From Lachnospiraceae bacterium UBA1755 (GTDB taxonomy: Bacteria > Bacillota > Clostridia > Lachnospirales > Lachnospiraceae), in NCBI GenBank assembly GCA_002314805.1, contig DCHJ01000043.1, positions 6,130 to 15,751 on the forward strand: a stretch of DNA of 9,622 nucleotides. Reading direction: 5' to 3'. This document shows, in pieces, positions 1 through 6,721 of the stretch (positions within the stretch are counted from its first letter, which is position 1; each line of letters begins with the position of its first letter). The translations under genes were made by a program, and so were the position numbers. The notes beneath the pieces are model-generated. The model did no database searches and had not been told where the DNA came from. It saw nothing but the letters and a program-made list of their open reading frames with translations.

Positions 1-245
1 TCCGGTCCTATATCACCGAGACCAAGCACTGCTGAACCATCGGTGATGACAGCGCACATATTATTCCTTCTTGTCAGGTCATATGACCTTTCTGTATCCT
101 GCTGAATCTCAAGACAGGGCTGAGCAACTCCGGGTGTATATGCAAGACTGAGGTCCTCTTTAGACTTAACAGGCACTCTCGAAACTACCTCTATCTTTCC
201 CTTCCATTCTTCATGCAGCTTTAATGATTCTTTTGCGTAATCCAT
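1..245 (-). CDS. Malic enzyme (oxaloacetate-decarboxylating malate dehydrogenase), N-terminal fragment cut by window edge
   Basis: Oxidative decarboxylation of L-malate to pyruvate and CO2 with NAD(P)+ in the cytoplasm. Only the first 81 residues are in the window; the reading frame is open to base 1. It begins MDYAKESLKLHEEWKGK and then shows the malic-enzyme N-terminal signature LAYTPGVAQPCLEI (about residues 34-47) and VITDGSAVLGLGDIGP (about 66-81), the latter typical of the short bacterial malic enzymes. The ATG at 245 is preceded by a strong AAAGGAGG site, 17 nt after the LarA-family stop, so it is the distal gene of the same operon. Cofactor specificity cannot be judged because the Rossmann domain lies outside. 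A homologue acting on another 2-hydroxy diacid is possible, but the visible part looks like ordinary malic enzyme. Confidence 0.9.
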   Translation of the reverse strand, partial: MDYAKESLKLHEEWKGKIEVVSRVPVKSKEDLSLAYTPGVAQPCLEIQQDTERSYDLTRRNNMCAVITDGSAVLGLGDIGP

Positions 246-262
246 ACTTCCTCCTTTTAGTT

Positions 263-1513
263 TTAATTTTCGGTCATTGGAAGTGTTGCCCCTCCAAACG
301 GCATTGCAATGACGGTCGCATCCGGACCGTATTTCTTCATGGCCTCATCAAAGGCTTCCTGAGCACTGTGAGCCGGCTTCAGGAATATGCTTCTGACAAA
401 ATCATCCTCCATCTCAGATACCAGCACTATATCGGCATTTTCCAGCACCATTCCTATTGCTGCGGCTTTATGTCCTCCCAGCTGGAAATCTCTTCCAATC
501 CTTTCAACCATGGCGTGTGCGCTTTCAGAGCCTACCAGCCATTCTTCAAACCTTTTACTGCCAAGTCCCTCATTGCATGCTCCGAGCAATATGATGGTTC
601 CGCCCTTTTTTACAGCATGCTTTGCATTATCAAGAGCCTTCTGCGTCTGGTAAAGGTTAGCATCCTTAGGTGCTCCTCCCTGACTCACAATTACAATATC
701 TGCTCTTTCGGGTATAGGCTTACGGTACATCTTATCAAGATATCTGCAGCCTTCCCTGTGAGCCTTGACCACATCTCCCGCAACAGCATATACGATATGC
801 TTATGCTCATCCAATACGGCATTGACTATATAATCAACACCCAGCATAGCACCCGCTTCTTCAATATCTTCTCTTACAGGATTGCCTTCAAGCTTTCCGG
901 CGCATGCATCCTGCGAGATCATCATACTGTGATTGGCCTGAATTGCATCCGGTGTTGATACTCCGGGCATAAGAGCCTTGTAGCCTCCGGAATACCCTGC
1001 AAAATAATGGAATTCAATATTTCCCAGGCAGATCCTGAAATCGCTCTCTGCTACTGTCCTGTCAAAGTCCACCGGTGTACCATGGCTTGTGGTGCCGATA
1101 TGCACACAGTCAGAGGGGTCACTGTCGACGACCCTGACCTCGGCGAAGCATCTGTCGCCCACAAGGTGCTTCATCTCTTCCTCTGTATGATGTCTGTGAG
1201 AACCAAGAGCAAGGACAACTGTAATGTCTTCTCTCCTTACTCCTGCCTTATACAGCTCGTCAAGGACATCCGGTATCACATCATAGCTGGGAAGCGGGCG
1301 TGATATATCGCTTGTCACTATTGCTACCTTCTGCCCTGCTTTGACAGTCTCACACAGCCTTGCTGCACCGACAGGATTATCAAGTGCATATCTTACTGCA
1401 GCTCTTCCGCGGCGCTCATGCTCCATAGGATTGGAGACAAGCTCTGCAAGCAGATTCTTATCCGGTACATCCACAGTCTGTACAGTGCTGCCATATCCAA
1501 ATTCCAGTATCAT
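263..1513 (-). CDS. larA: LarA-family nickel-pincer nucleotide-dependent 2-hydroxyacid racemase/epimerase
   Basis: A cytoplasmic protein of 416 residues, close to the length of lactate racemase LarA. The family inverts the configuration at C2 of a 2-hydroxyacid using a nickel-pincer nucleotide (NPN) cofactor. Visible motifs are SDISRPLP (68-75), GSHRHHT (104-110), EFHYFAGYSGGYKALMPG (167-184) and NHSMM (194-198). Aligned from memory to Lactobacillus LarA, D69, R72, H106, H169, K179 and H195 correspond to D72, R75, H108, H174, K184 and H200, with the 174/184/200 spacing kept exactly; these include the cofactor-anchoring lysine and catalytic histidines. YQTQKALDNA (288-297) matches a further conserved region. 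The ATG overlaps the PGK stop by 4 nt (ATGA), indicating translational coupling. No LarB, LarC or LarE cofactor-synthesis gene is in the window. Family members act on lactate, malate, other hydroxyacids or sugar acids; the adjacent malic enzyme makes malate a plausible substrate, which is inference. Confidence 0.9.
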   Translation of the reverse strand: MILEFGYGSTVQTVDVPDKNLLAELVSNPMEHERRGRAAVRYALDNPVGAARLCETVKAGQKVAIVTSDISRPLPSYDVIPDVLDELYKAGVRREDITVVLALGSHRHHTEEEMKHLVGDRCFAEVRVVDSDPSDCVHIGTTSHGTPVDFDRTVAESDFRICLGNIEFHYFAGYSGGYKALMPGVSTPDAIQANHSMMISQDACAGKLEGNPVREDIEEAGAMLGVDYIVNAVLDEHKHIVYAVAGDVVKAHREGCRYLDKMYRKPIPERADIVIVSQGGAPKDANLYQTQKALDNAKHAVKKGGTIILLGACNEGLGSKRFEEWLVGSESAHAMVERIGRDFQLGGHKAAAIGMVLENADIVLVSEMEDDFVRSIFLKPAHSAQEAFDEAMKKYGPDATVIAMPFGGATLPMTEN

Positions 1514-2772
1514 CTTCTGTCACTCCCGAATTTCTCTGCCGCATACCTCAATGCTTTAACAACCGGCAGCTCCTCACCGGTGAGGAACCTGATAAGAGCA
1601 CCGCCTCCTGTACACACATAGCCGAGCTTATCAGTCACACCGTACTTCTTTGCAGCTGTCACAGAATCTCCTCCGCCTACCACAGTGTAGCCCGAAGTCT
1701 CTCCCATTGCCTCAAATACTGCCTTAGTTCCTGCTTCTGTGAGAGGCTCTTCAAATACGCCCATAGGTCCGTTGGCAAACACGGTCGCAGCCTTTGCTAT
1801 TGCATCACAGTACATCTGCGCCGTCTGAGTACCGATATCGAGGGCACCGATCTCCTCCGGCACGCTGCCCACCATACATTCCTTCCGTTCTCCCCCTTCC
1901 ACGTATGCAAGGTCGCACGGAACCACTATCCTGTCGCCGTACTTATCAAGCAGAGCCTTTGCTGTATCAATATACTCACCATAATTTGAACTGATGATAA
2001 ACTCATAGCTTCTGCGTCCGATGTTTTCTCCCTTTGCGCATAGCATTATATTACCCACAAGACCTCCTGTGAGCACCTTGTCTGCCGCACCGTTGCCAAG
2101 GACTGTATCAAGCATGATAAACGCATCCGATATCTTGGCTCCCCCGAGGACAAATACACAGGGGCGCTGAGGAGCTGACATCAGCTCGGATATTACAACA
2201 TACTCTTTTTCAAAAAGTCTGCCCATTGCCGACGGGAGGACCTGTTCAAAACCGCAGAGTGTGGGCTGATCTCTGTGCGCCGCTGCGAAGGCGTCATTTA
2301 CGTACAGATCTGCCAGAGGTGCAAGCTCCCTTACTACCTGCGTATCCGCCTGCTGCTCATGTGTCAGTCTCAGCTTCATCTCAAAGAGAGTCATCTCCTC
2401 TGCCTGGAAACGCACATTATCCAGAAGGAGCACCTCTCCTTCCTTAAGGTCTCTGATCTTCTGTCTTGCGGCCGGTCCGCATACATCGTCGATCCATTGT
2501 ACTTCTTTTCCTATGAATTCCGACAGCACCTTTGCATGTGGTCTTGTGCAGTAAAAATTCTTATATTCTATATCACTGCCCTGATGACAGAGTACAACTG
2601 TTTTTGCACCTGCATCGGATATTTCCTTGATTGTGGGCGCGCACCCTTTGATCCTGTGCGTGCTTGTCAGTGTATCTGTTTTCCTGTCCACAGGCTGATT
2701 CATATCCACCCTGCAGAGCACGGTCTTTCCTTTTAAATCAAAATCATCCAGTGAATTTATGCCAAATTTCAT
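1510..2772 (-). CDS. pgk: Phosphoglycerate kinase, archaeal-type
   Basis: Transfers phosphate from 1,3-bisphosphoglycerate to ADP, giving 3-phosphoglycerate and ATP. At 420 residues it carries PGK landmarks in order: CRVDMNQP (20-27), HQGSD (63-67), DNVRF (118-122), VNDAFAAAHR (158-167), LGGAKISDA (209-217), LTGGLV (234-239), NGPMGVFEE (334-342), GGGDS (366-370) and TGGGA (388-392). The forms HQ in place of the bacterial SHLGRP, VNDAFAAAHR in place of VNDAFGTAHR, and the overall N-domain pattern resemble archaeal rather than bacterial PGK. The segment after H63-Q64 reads GSDIEYKNF, where archaeal enzymes as I recall them have SRPGK.DF, so a substrate-site arginine appears absent (S66). The ATG has AAAGGAG upstream. 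It follows the GAPDH gene after 55 nt that contain a hairpin, and overlaps the LarA-family gene by 4 nt. The assignment to the PGK fold is secure; the natural substrate is less certain. Confidence 0.93.
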   Translation of the reverse strand: MKFGINSLDDFDLKGKTVLCRVDMNQPVDRKTDTLTSTHRIKGCAPTIKEISDAGAKTVVLCHQGSDIEYKNFYCTRPHAKVLSEFIGKEVQWIDDVCGPAARQKIRDLKEGEVLLLDNVRFQAEEMTLFEMKLRLTHEQQADTQVVRELAPLADLYVNDAFAAAHRDQPTLCGFEQVLPSAMGRLFEKEYVVISELMSAPQRPCVFVLGGAKISDAFIMLDTVLGNGAADKVLTGGLVGNIMLCAKGENIGRRSYEFIISSNYGEYIDTAKALLDKYGDRIVVPCDLAYVEGGERKECMVGSVPEEIGALDIGTQTAQMYCDAIAKAATVFANGPMGVFEEPLTEAGTKAVFEAMGETSGYTVVGGGDSVTAAKKYGVTDKLGYVCTGGGALIRFLTGEELPVVKALRYAAEKFGSDRR

Positions 2773-2792
2773 TGACTTCTCCTTTTTGATAA

Positions 2793-2814
2793 GGGCAAGG
2801 ACTGTGCCTTGCCC
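2793..2814 (-). repeat. Intercistronic stem-loop between GAPDH and PGK genes
   Basis: On the minus strand GGGCAAGG (2814-2807) and CCTTGCCC (2800-2793) form a perfect 8-bp, GC-rich stem around the 6-nt loop CACAGT. What follows is TTATC and then the PGK ribosome-binding site, not a T-run, so it does not look like an intrinsic terminator. It fills most of the 55-nt gap between the two genes and ends about 20 nt before the PGK ATG. It may act in mRNA processing or stability, or set the relative output of the two enzymes; that role is inference. Confidence 0.6.
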
Positions 2815-2827
2815 CTGTAAAGTTACA

Positions 2828-3889
2828 TCAGATCTCCTTGAATTTTCCTATGCCAAGATACTTATTGGTCATTGCAGTTCCTTCTTCACGTGTTGTCTGG
2901 ATTCCTGTACATGCCCTGATCGCATCCATTGTCTCCGGGATCGTCACAGACTCCTGCGGGATATTGATGGCATACATGATATCATTGCCTGATTCTACGA
3001 TGCTGTCCTCCCAGAGTCCGATCTCGTACATATCGCCTCTGCGGTTTCCGAGATCTCTTGCATACTTAAAGAGCGATGCATTGCCCTTGAAGCCCTCATC
3101 GATGTTAACGACTCTGATCCTGGGATGCTGCTGGAAAGCAGCCAGTGCCGCTTCTTTAGTGATCTTCTTTCCGTCCCTGGCGGATGCAACTACAGTAATG
3201 ATATGTCCGTGCGTCACAGGTGTGTGAACGAGGATACCGGTTGCGTTTACATGAGGCATGATCGTCATAAGATCAACTGCCTGATGTGAAGGAGCCTTGT
3301 CCATCTGAAGTGCATTTGTAAGACCTCTGTGGTAATCTCCCGGATCAGCAACTCTTCTGATGATGGTAATTGCTACTCTGTCAAGGCCGATCGCCCTGTC
3401 CAGACAGTCGACCGTACGGATAAGACCGGTCGTATTGCAGGATGTAAGCTTAAGATAATCCTTGCCCACGCCCTTTTCAAAGTTAGCATATCCGTGGAAG
3501 AATACATCAGCAACCGAGTTCTTCTCTCCTCCCTGGAAGATAGCCTTCACACCCAGCGGTACATAGTACTTTTCCTTGTTTGATGCGCCTACTCCGCCCG
3601 GTGATGAGTCGAGCATCACATCCACTTTTTTGCAAAGCTCCTCAAAGGTTCCTGCCACAGGTATCTTTTTTGCATCAAATGCTGCTTTATCTGCTCCGTC
3701 AACGAGGTAAAGATCATACTTTACACCGTTGGCTCCGATCATATCACGCTCTCTCAATGCCTGCAGTGAAAGAGTTGGAGCAAGATCGGCTATACCTACA
3801 AGTTCCATATCCTCCTGCTGGGCTACACCGTCAGCCAGTCTCTGACCGATGGTTCCGTAACCGGCAACACCTACTCTGATTTTTCCCAT
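2828..3889 (-). CDS. gap: Type II (archaeal-type) glyceraldehyde-3-phosphate dehydrogenase
   Basis: Oxidises and phosphorylates glyceraldehyde 3-phosphate to 1,3-bisphosphoglycerate, the step before PGK. The 353-residue protein resembles the archaeal GAPDH family, not the usual bacterial GapA. It has an N-terminal dinucleotide fold GVAGYGTIGQR (7-17), FQGGEKN (118-124), the active-site segment TSCNTTGL (149-156, C151), IRRVADPGD (177-185) and THGH (226-229). Against the Methanothermus enzyme as remembered, C151 matches Cys140, R178 matches Arg167 and H227 matches catalytic His219. The SHH of archaeal enzymes is SHQ here (201-203). Asp35 at the end of the second strand suggests NAD+ rather than NADP+ preference. 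It is about 15 residues longer than typical archaeal forms, mainly around 38-65. The ATG follows AAAGGAG, 18 nt after the DeoR-type gene. Catalytic residues look intact, so the enzyme is probably active; an aldehyde phosphate other than GAP cannot be excluded. Confidence 0.93.
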   Translation of the reverse strand: MGKIRVGVAGYGTIGQRLADGVAQQEDMELVGIADLAPTLSLQALRERDMIGANGVKYDLYLVDGADKAAFDAKKIPVAGTFEELCKKVDVMLDSSPGGVGASNKEKYYVPLGVKAIFQGGEKNSVADVFFHGYANFEKGVGKDYLKLTSCNTTGLIRTVDCLDRAIGLDRVAITIIRRVADPGDYHRGLTNALQMDKAPSHQAVDLMTIMPHVNATGILVHTPVTHGHIITVVASARDGKKITKEAALAAFQQHPRIRVVNIDEGFKGNASLFKYARDLGNRRGDMYEIGLWEDSIVESGNDIMYAINIPQESVTIPETMDAIRACTGIQTTREEGTAMTNKYLGIGKFKEI

Positions 3890-3907
3890 TACAATTCTCC
3901 TTTATAA

Positions 3908-4672
3908 TTATTTATCTGTCGGATAGATTATTGTTACATTGTTTTCTCCGGCAATACTCTCATATTCTGCCGGAAGCCTCCTGTCTGTGATCAGATAGTC
4001 GATATCACTCCATGCCGCAAACTCAAAAGGACAGATAACACCGACCTTTGTGGAATCTATCAGCATCACTACGCGGTTGGCCTTCCTTATGGCTGATTTC
4101 TTTATGCTTCTCTCATTGATACTGGACATGGAGAATCCATTCTCACTGAAGCCCGGTGCGCTGATAAAAGCAGTATCAATACTGATATCCTCAAGGAAAT
4201 GCTCTGTGTATGATCCGGTAAAGGTCAGTGTCAGCGGATTTAATTGTCCACCGAGCCCGATGATAATAGAATCGGTGAATTGTGACAGCTTTACTGCCGT
4301 GTTTGCACCCGGGGTGATTATTGTATATCTTCCGGGCTCAATGGCGTCAACTAATTCCATGATCGTTGTCCCTGAATCAAAATACAGAGATTTTCCTTCG
4401 GTCACAAAGGCTCTCGCTTCCTGTGCGATAAGCAGCTTTCCCTGATGATTGCTGTTTTCACGTGTATTATAAGCGTCAACTGTTACGTTCTGCTTCTCCC
4501 TGGCGATAACCGCGCCGCCGTGCACACGCCTGATATGTCCGTCCTTCTCAAGACTCTTGAGATCTCTCCACAGAGTCATTTTGGAGCAGGCTCCGGCGAC
4601 CTCCATCAGTTCACTGACCGAAGCCTCTCCCCTGTTCTCTATGTAATACAGCAGCTTATCTTTTCTTGCCAT
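3908..4672 (-). CDS. DeoR-family transcriptional regulator
   Basis: A DNA-binding repressor of 254 residues, the normal length for DeoR-family sugar-operon regulators. The N-terminal winged helix-turn-helix spans about residues 4-57, with the recognition region KMTLWRDLKSLEKDG (31-45) followed by IRRVHGGAV (47-55), a family hallmark. The C-terminal sensor domain (about 75-235) includes the phosphosugar-binding-type loop YFDSGTT. The start is chosen at the ATG at 4672, which has AAGG seven bases upstream and gives the usual MARKDKLLYYI opening. A TTG at 4693 overlapping the previous stop would add seven residues but lacks a good ribosome-binding site. Lying inside the operon 17 nt after the oxidoreductase gene, it probably controls this operon, itself included, in response to a phosphorylated intermediate. 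The effector is unknown, and the inverted repeats upstream of 9336 are candidate operators. Confidence 0.92.
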   Translation of the reverse strand: MARKDKLLYYIENRGEASVSELMEVAGACSKMTLWRDLKSLEKDGHIRRVHGGAVIAREKQNVTVDAYNTRENSNHQGKLLIAQEARAFVTEGKSLYFDSGTTIMELVDAIEPGRYTIITPGANTAVKLSQFTDSIIIGLGGQLNPLTLTFTGSYTEHFLEDISIDTAFISAPGFSENGFSMSSINERSIKKSAIRKANRVVMLIDSTKVGVICPFEFAAWSDIDYLITDRRLPAEYESIAGENNVTIIYPTDK

Positions 4673-4689
4673 ACAATACCTTACTGAGT

Positions 4690-5715
4690 TCAATAATCTA
4701 TCTTAACTATCTCGCCTGTCTTAAGGGCTCTGGTTCCCGCAAAAGCTACAATACTGGCATTGGTGCCATCATATACATTGACTCCGGGTGCCCTGCCTGT
4801 ATTGATGCAATCGATAAATTCGATCATCTCATCAATGTAGGCCTGACCGAACCTCTCAGGGAAATTTCTGACCCATTCATCCACTGCTCCGGCACTGTTA
4901 AGTATTGTGGTCCTGTTTTTTGCAGGGATGGGACTTACTCTGAGACTTCCCTCCGTTCCGATTATCTCGGTCTCGACATCATAGCCTGATACGCTGGCAC
5001 GTCCGATATGAAGCTGTCCCAGTGAACCGTTTTCAAAGGTAAACTGAGCAATTGCTGTCTCCACATCCCCCTGCTCTGCAAAACGCATGTGCTTTACCAC
5101 AGTACCCAGAGCTGCAACGCTGGTGACCTCACTTCCTATGAACCATCTCATAAGATCGATATCATGACTTGCCATATCGATGAACAGTCCGCCGCTGCGA
5201 GGTACAAATCCGCTGTCAAGAAGGCTTTCTGCATCACAGTCCGGATCCACGCCTACAGCCTTTACCAGGTACGGTGTTCCTATCGCTCCTTCTTCTATCT
5301 TGCGCTTGGCATACGCATAGGAGGGATCGTATCGTCTCATAAAACCCAGCATAAATACCAGATGGGGATTAGCCTCTACGATCCTTTCAACCTGCCTGCA
5401 TTCCTCAACGGTAACCGCAAGCGGCTTCTCACAGAAGACATGCTTTCCTGCCTCCATTGCCATACGGATATGCTCCGGATGCTCTGTACTCGGTGTCACT
5501 ATTACGATCGCATCAAGCTCAGGATCTGCACACATCTGTGCAAAATCAGTATACGACTTCTCTACGCCAAGCTCGTTAACGGCAAACTCGATCTCAGCTG
5601 CAACCGGTGAGCATACGGCACAAAGCTCCGCTCCGGGTACCCTGAAAGCAAGATTTGCGGCATGAGTCTTTCCCAGTCTGCCAAGTCCGGCCTGTCCAAT
5701 ACGTATTTTCTTCAT
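4690..5715 (-). CDS. Gfo/Idh/MocA-family oxidoreductase, inositol 2-dehydrogenase-like
   Basis: An NAD(P)-dependent sugar or cyclitol dehydrogenase of 341 residues, full length for the family. The Rossmann domain has GQAGLGRLG (7-15), TPSTEH (74-79) and the family signature CEKPLAV (95-101) with catalytic K97. The C-terminal domain contains FIDMASHDIDLMRW (178-191), where D180 and H184 keep the spacing of the D172/H176 pair of Bacillus IolG. This resembles myo-inositol 2-dehydrogenase, which makes 2-keto-myo-inositol, but family members also oxidise glucose, scyllo-inositol and other sugars, so the substrate is open. No other iol genes (IolE, D, B, C, J) are in the window, which argues against assuming the standard inositol pathway. 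The ATG at 5715 has GAGGTG upstream and lies 16 nt after the permease stop, so the substrate is probably what the transporter imports or a derivative of it. Confidence 0.9.
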   Translation of the reverse strand: MKKIRIGQAGLGRLGKTHAANLAFRVPGAELCAVCSPVAAEIEFAVNELGVEKSYTDFAQMCADPELDAIVIVTPSTEHPEHIRMAMEAGKHVFCEKPLAVTVEECRQVERIVEANPHLVFMLGFMRRYDPSYAYAKRKIEEGAIGTPYLVKAVGVDPDCDAESLLDSGFVPRSGGLFIDMASHDIDLMRWFIGSEVTSVAALGTVVKHMRFAEQGDVETAIAQFTFENGSLGQLHIGRASVSGYDVETEIIGTEGSLRVSPIPAKNRTTILNSAGAVDEWVRNFPERFGQAYIDEMIEFIDCINTGRAPGVNVYDGTNASIVAFAGTRALKTGEIVKIDY

Positions 5716-5731
5716 GAGTACACCTCAGCAA

Positions 5732-6706
5732 TTAATTCTTGCGTGCATTCTTTCTCATATCGATTACTACTGCAAAGATGATGATCGCGCCCTTTACGAT
5801 ATTCTGCCAGTAAGCATTGATACCGATAAGAAGCATGATATTCTTTACAATACCGAGGATAAGGACACCGGCAATAACGCCCGTGATCTTGGCAACACCG
5901 CCGGTCTGGGATGTGCCGCCTACGGTAGCCGCAGCGATGGCATCAAGCTCATAGCTCTGACCGAAGGCAGAATTGCCTACACCTGACCTTGCAGCCAGAA
6001 GAACACCTCCGAGCGCTGCACATACCGATGAGAAAATGAATACACACATCTGATTGAATTCAACGTTGATACCTGCAACTCTTGCCGCCTGATCATTGCC
6101 GCCTATTGCAAATACATTCTTGCCGAAGCGGGTGAAGTTAAGCATGAAGCCGCTGATGCAGAGCATGATCGCAAAGATAAGCACAAGCACCGGGATCACA
6201 CCGAATACCATGCCCTGTCCGAGGAACTTGAGTCCCGGCTTGAGCTCGGGAACGGGATAAGCATTGGTATATATCTGTGCCGCTGCACGGCAGATCAGCT
6301 GTGTACCCAGAGTCGCAATAAATGCAGGAACCTTAAGGTAAGCTACACAGCAGCCGTTGAAGGCACCGACAACAGCACCGACAAGCAATGTGATGAGCAC
6401 CGCAAGGATTATCGGCATATTAAGATTCGGATACATTCTCATCGAGTATGATTCAAGCTGTGTCAGTGATGCAATGATACACGATGACAGTGCTACCATG
6501 GAACCCGCACTCAGATCGGTACCCTTTGAGAGGATACACCACATGATACCTGTTGCAAGTATACCGATAATTGACTCTGTCATCAGGACAGATTTAATAT
6601 TTGTCCATGTAAGGAAATTCGGGGAAAGTATTGCCGCAAGGATAAAGAATCCTATCAATACTACCCAAATCGTATTATTTTTACAAAACTTTTTAAACTT
6701 ATCCAT
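5732..6706 (-). CDS. Sugar ABC transporter permease (RbsC/MglC family)
   Basis: The inner-membrane channel of a ribose/galactose-class importer, 324 residues, acting as a homodimer with the ATPase encoded upstream. Hydrophobic segments at roughly 13-31, 43-60, 97-117, 123-145, 167-188, 216-238, 271-294 and 298-316 fit the eight-to-ten-span topology of this family. Family-specific stretches are LSKGTDLSAGSMVAL (59-73), GGNDQAARVAGI (202-213, the cytoplasmic coupling loop) and AAATVGGTSQTGG (258-270). The C-terminal pattern INAYWQNIVKGAIIIFAVVID resembles MglC. The ATG follows GGGAGG with an 8-nt spacer and comes 15 nt after the ATPase stop. It belongs with the two preceding genes; the transported sugar cannot be told from the permease. 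Confidence 0.95.
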   Translation of the reverse strand: MDKFKKFCKNNTIWVVLIGFFILAAILSPNFLTWTNIKSVLMTESIIGILATGIMWCILSKGTDLSAGSMVALSSCIIASLTQLESYSMRMYPNLNMPIILAVLITLLVGAVVGAFNGCCVAYLKVPAFIATLGTQLICRAAAQIYTNAYPVPELKPGLKFLGQGMVFGVIPVLVLIFAIMLCISGFMLNFTRFGKNVFAIGGNDQAARVAGINVEFNQMCVFIFSSVCAALGGVLLAARSGVGNSAFGQSYELDAIAAATVGGTSQTGGVAKITGVIAGVLILGIVKNIMLLIGINAYWQNIVKGAIIIFAVVIDMRKNARKN

Positions 6707-6721
6707 ATGTTGATCCTCCCT

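Noticed and set aside
302..311. Palindrome CATTGCAATG sharing ATTGC/GCAAT with the upstream candidate operator
   Set aside because: It lies within the LarA-family coding sequence and is explained by the codons there; the 4-bp centre of the operator is missing.
224..958. Long open frame on the plus strand (244 codons) opposite the LarA-family gene, and similar plus-strand frames at 2275-2736, 5089-5610 and 8474-8821
   Set aside because: Each lies antisense to a gene with clear family motifs, has no convincing ribosome-binding site and gives a Cys/Ser/His-rich product with no recognisable motif; they are shadows.
4673..4693. TTG start at 4693 for the DeoR-family gene, overlapping the oxidoreductase stop
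   Set aside because: No good Shine-Dalgarno precedes it, whereas the ATG at 4672 has AAGG at normal spacing and gives the usual family N terminus.
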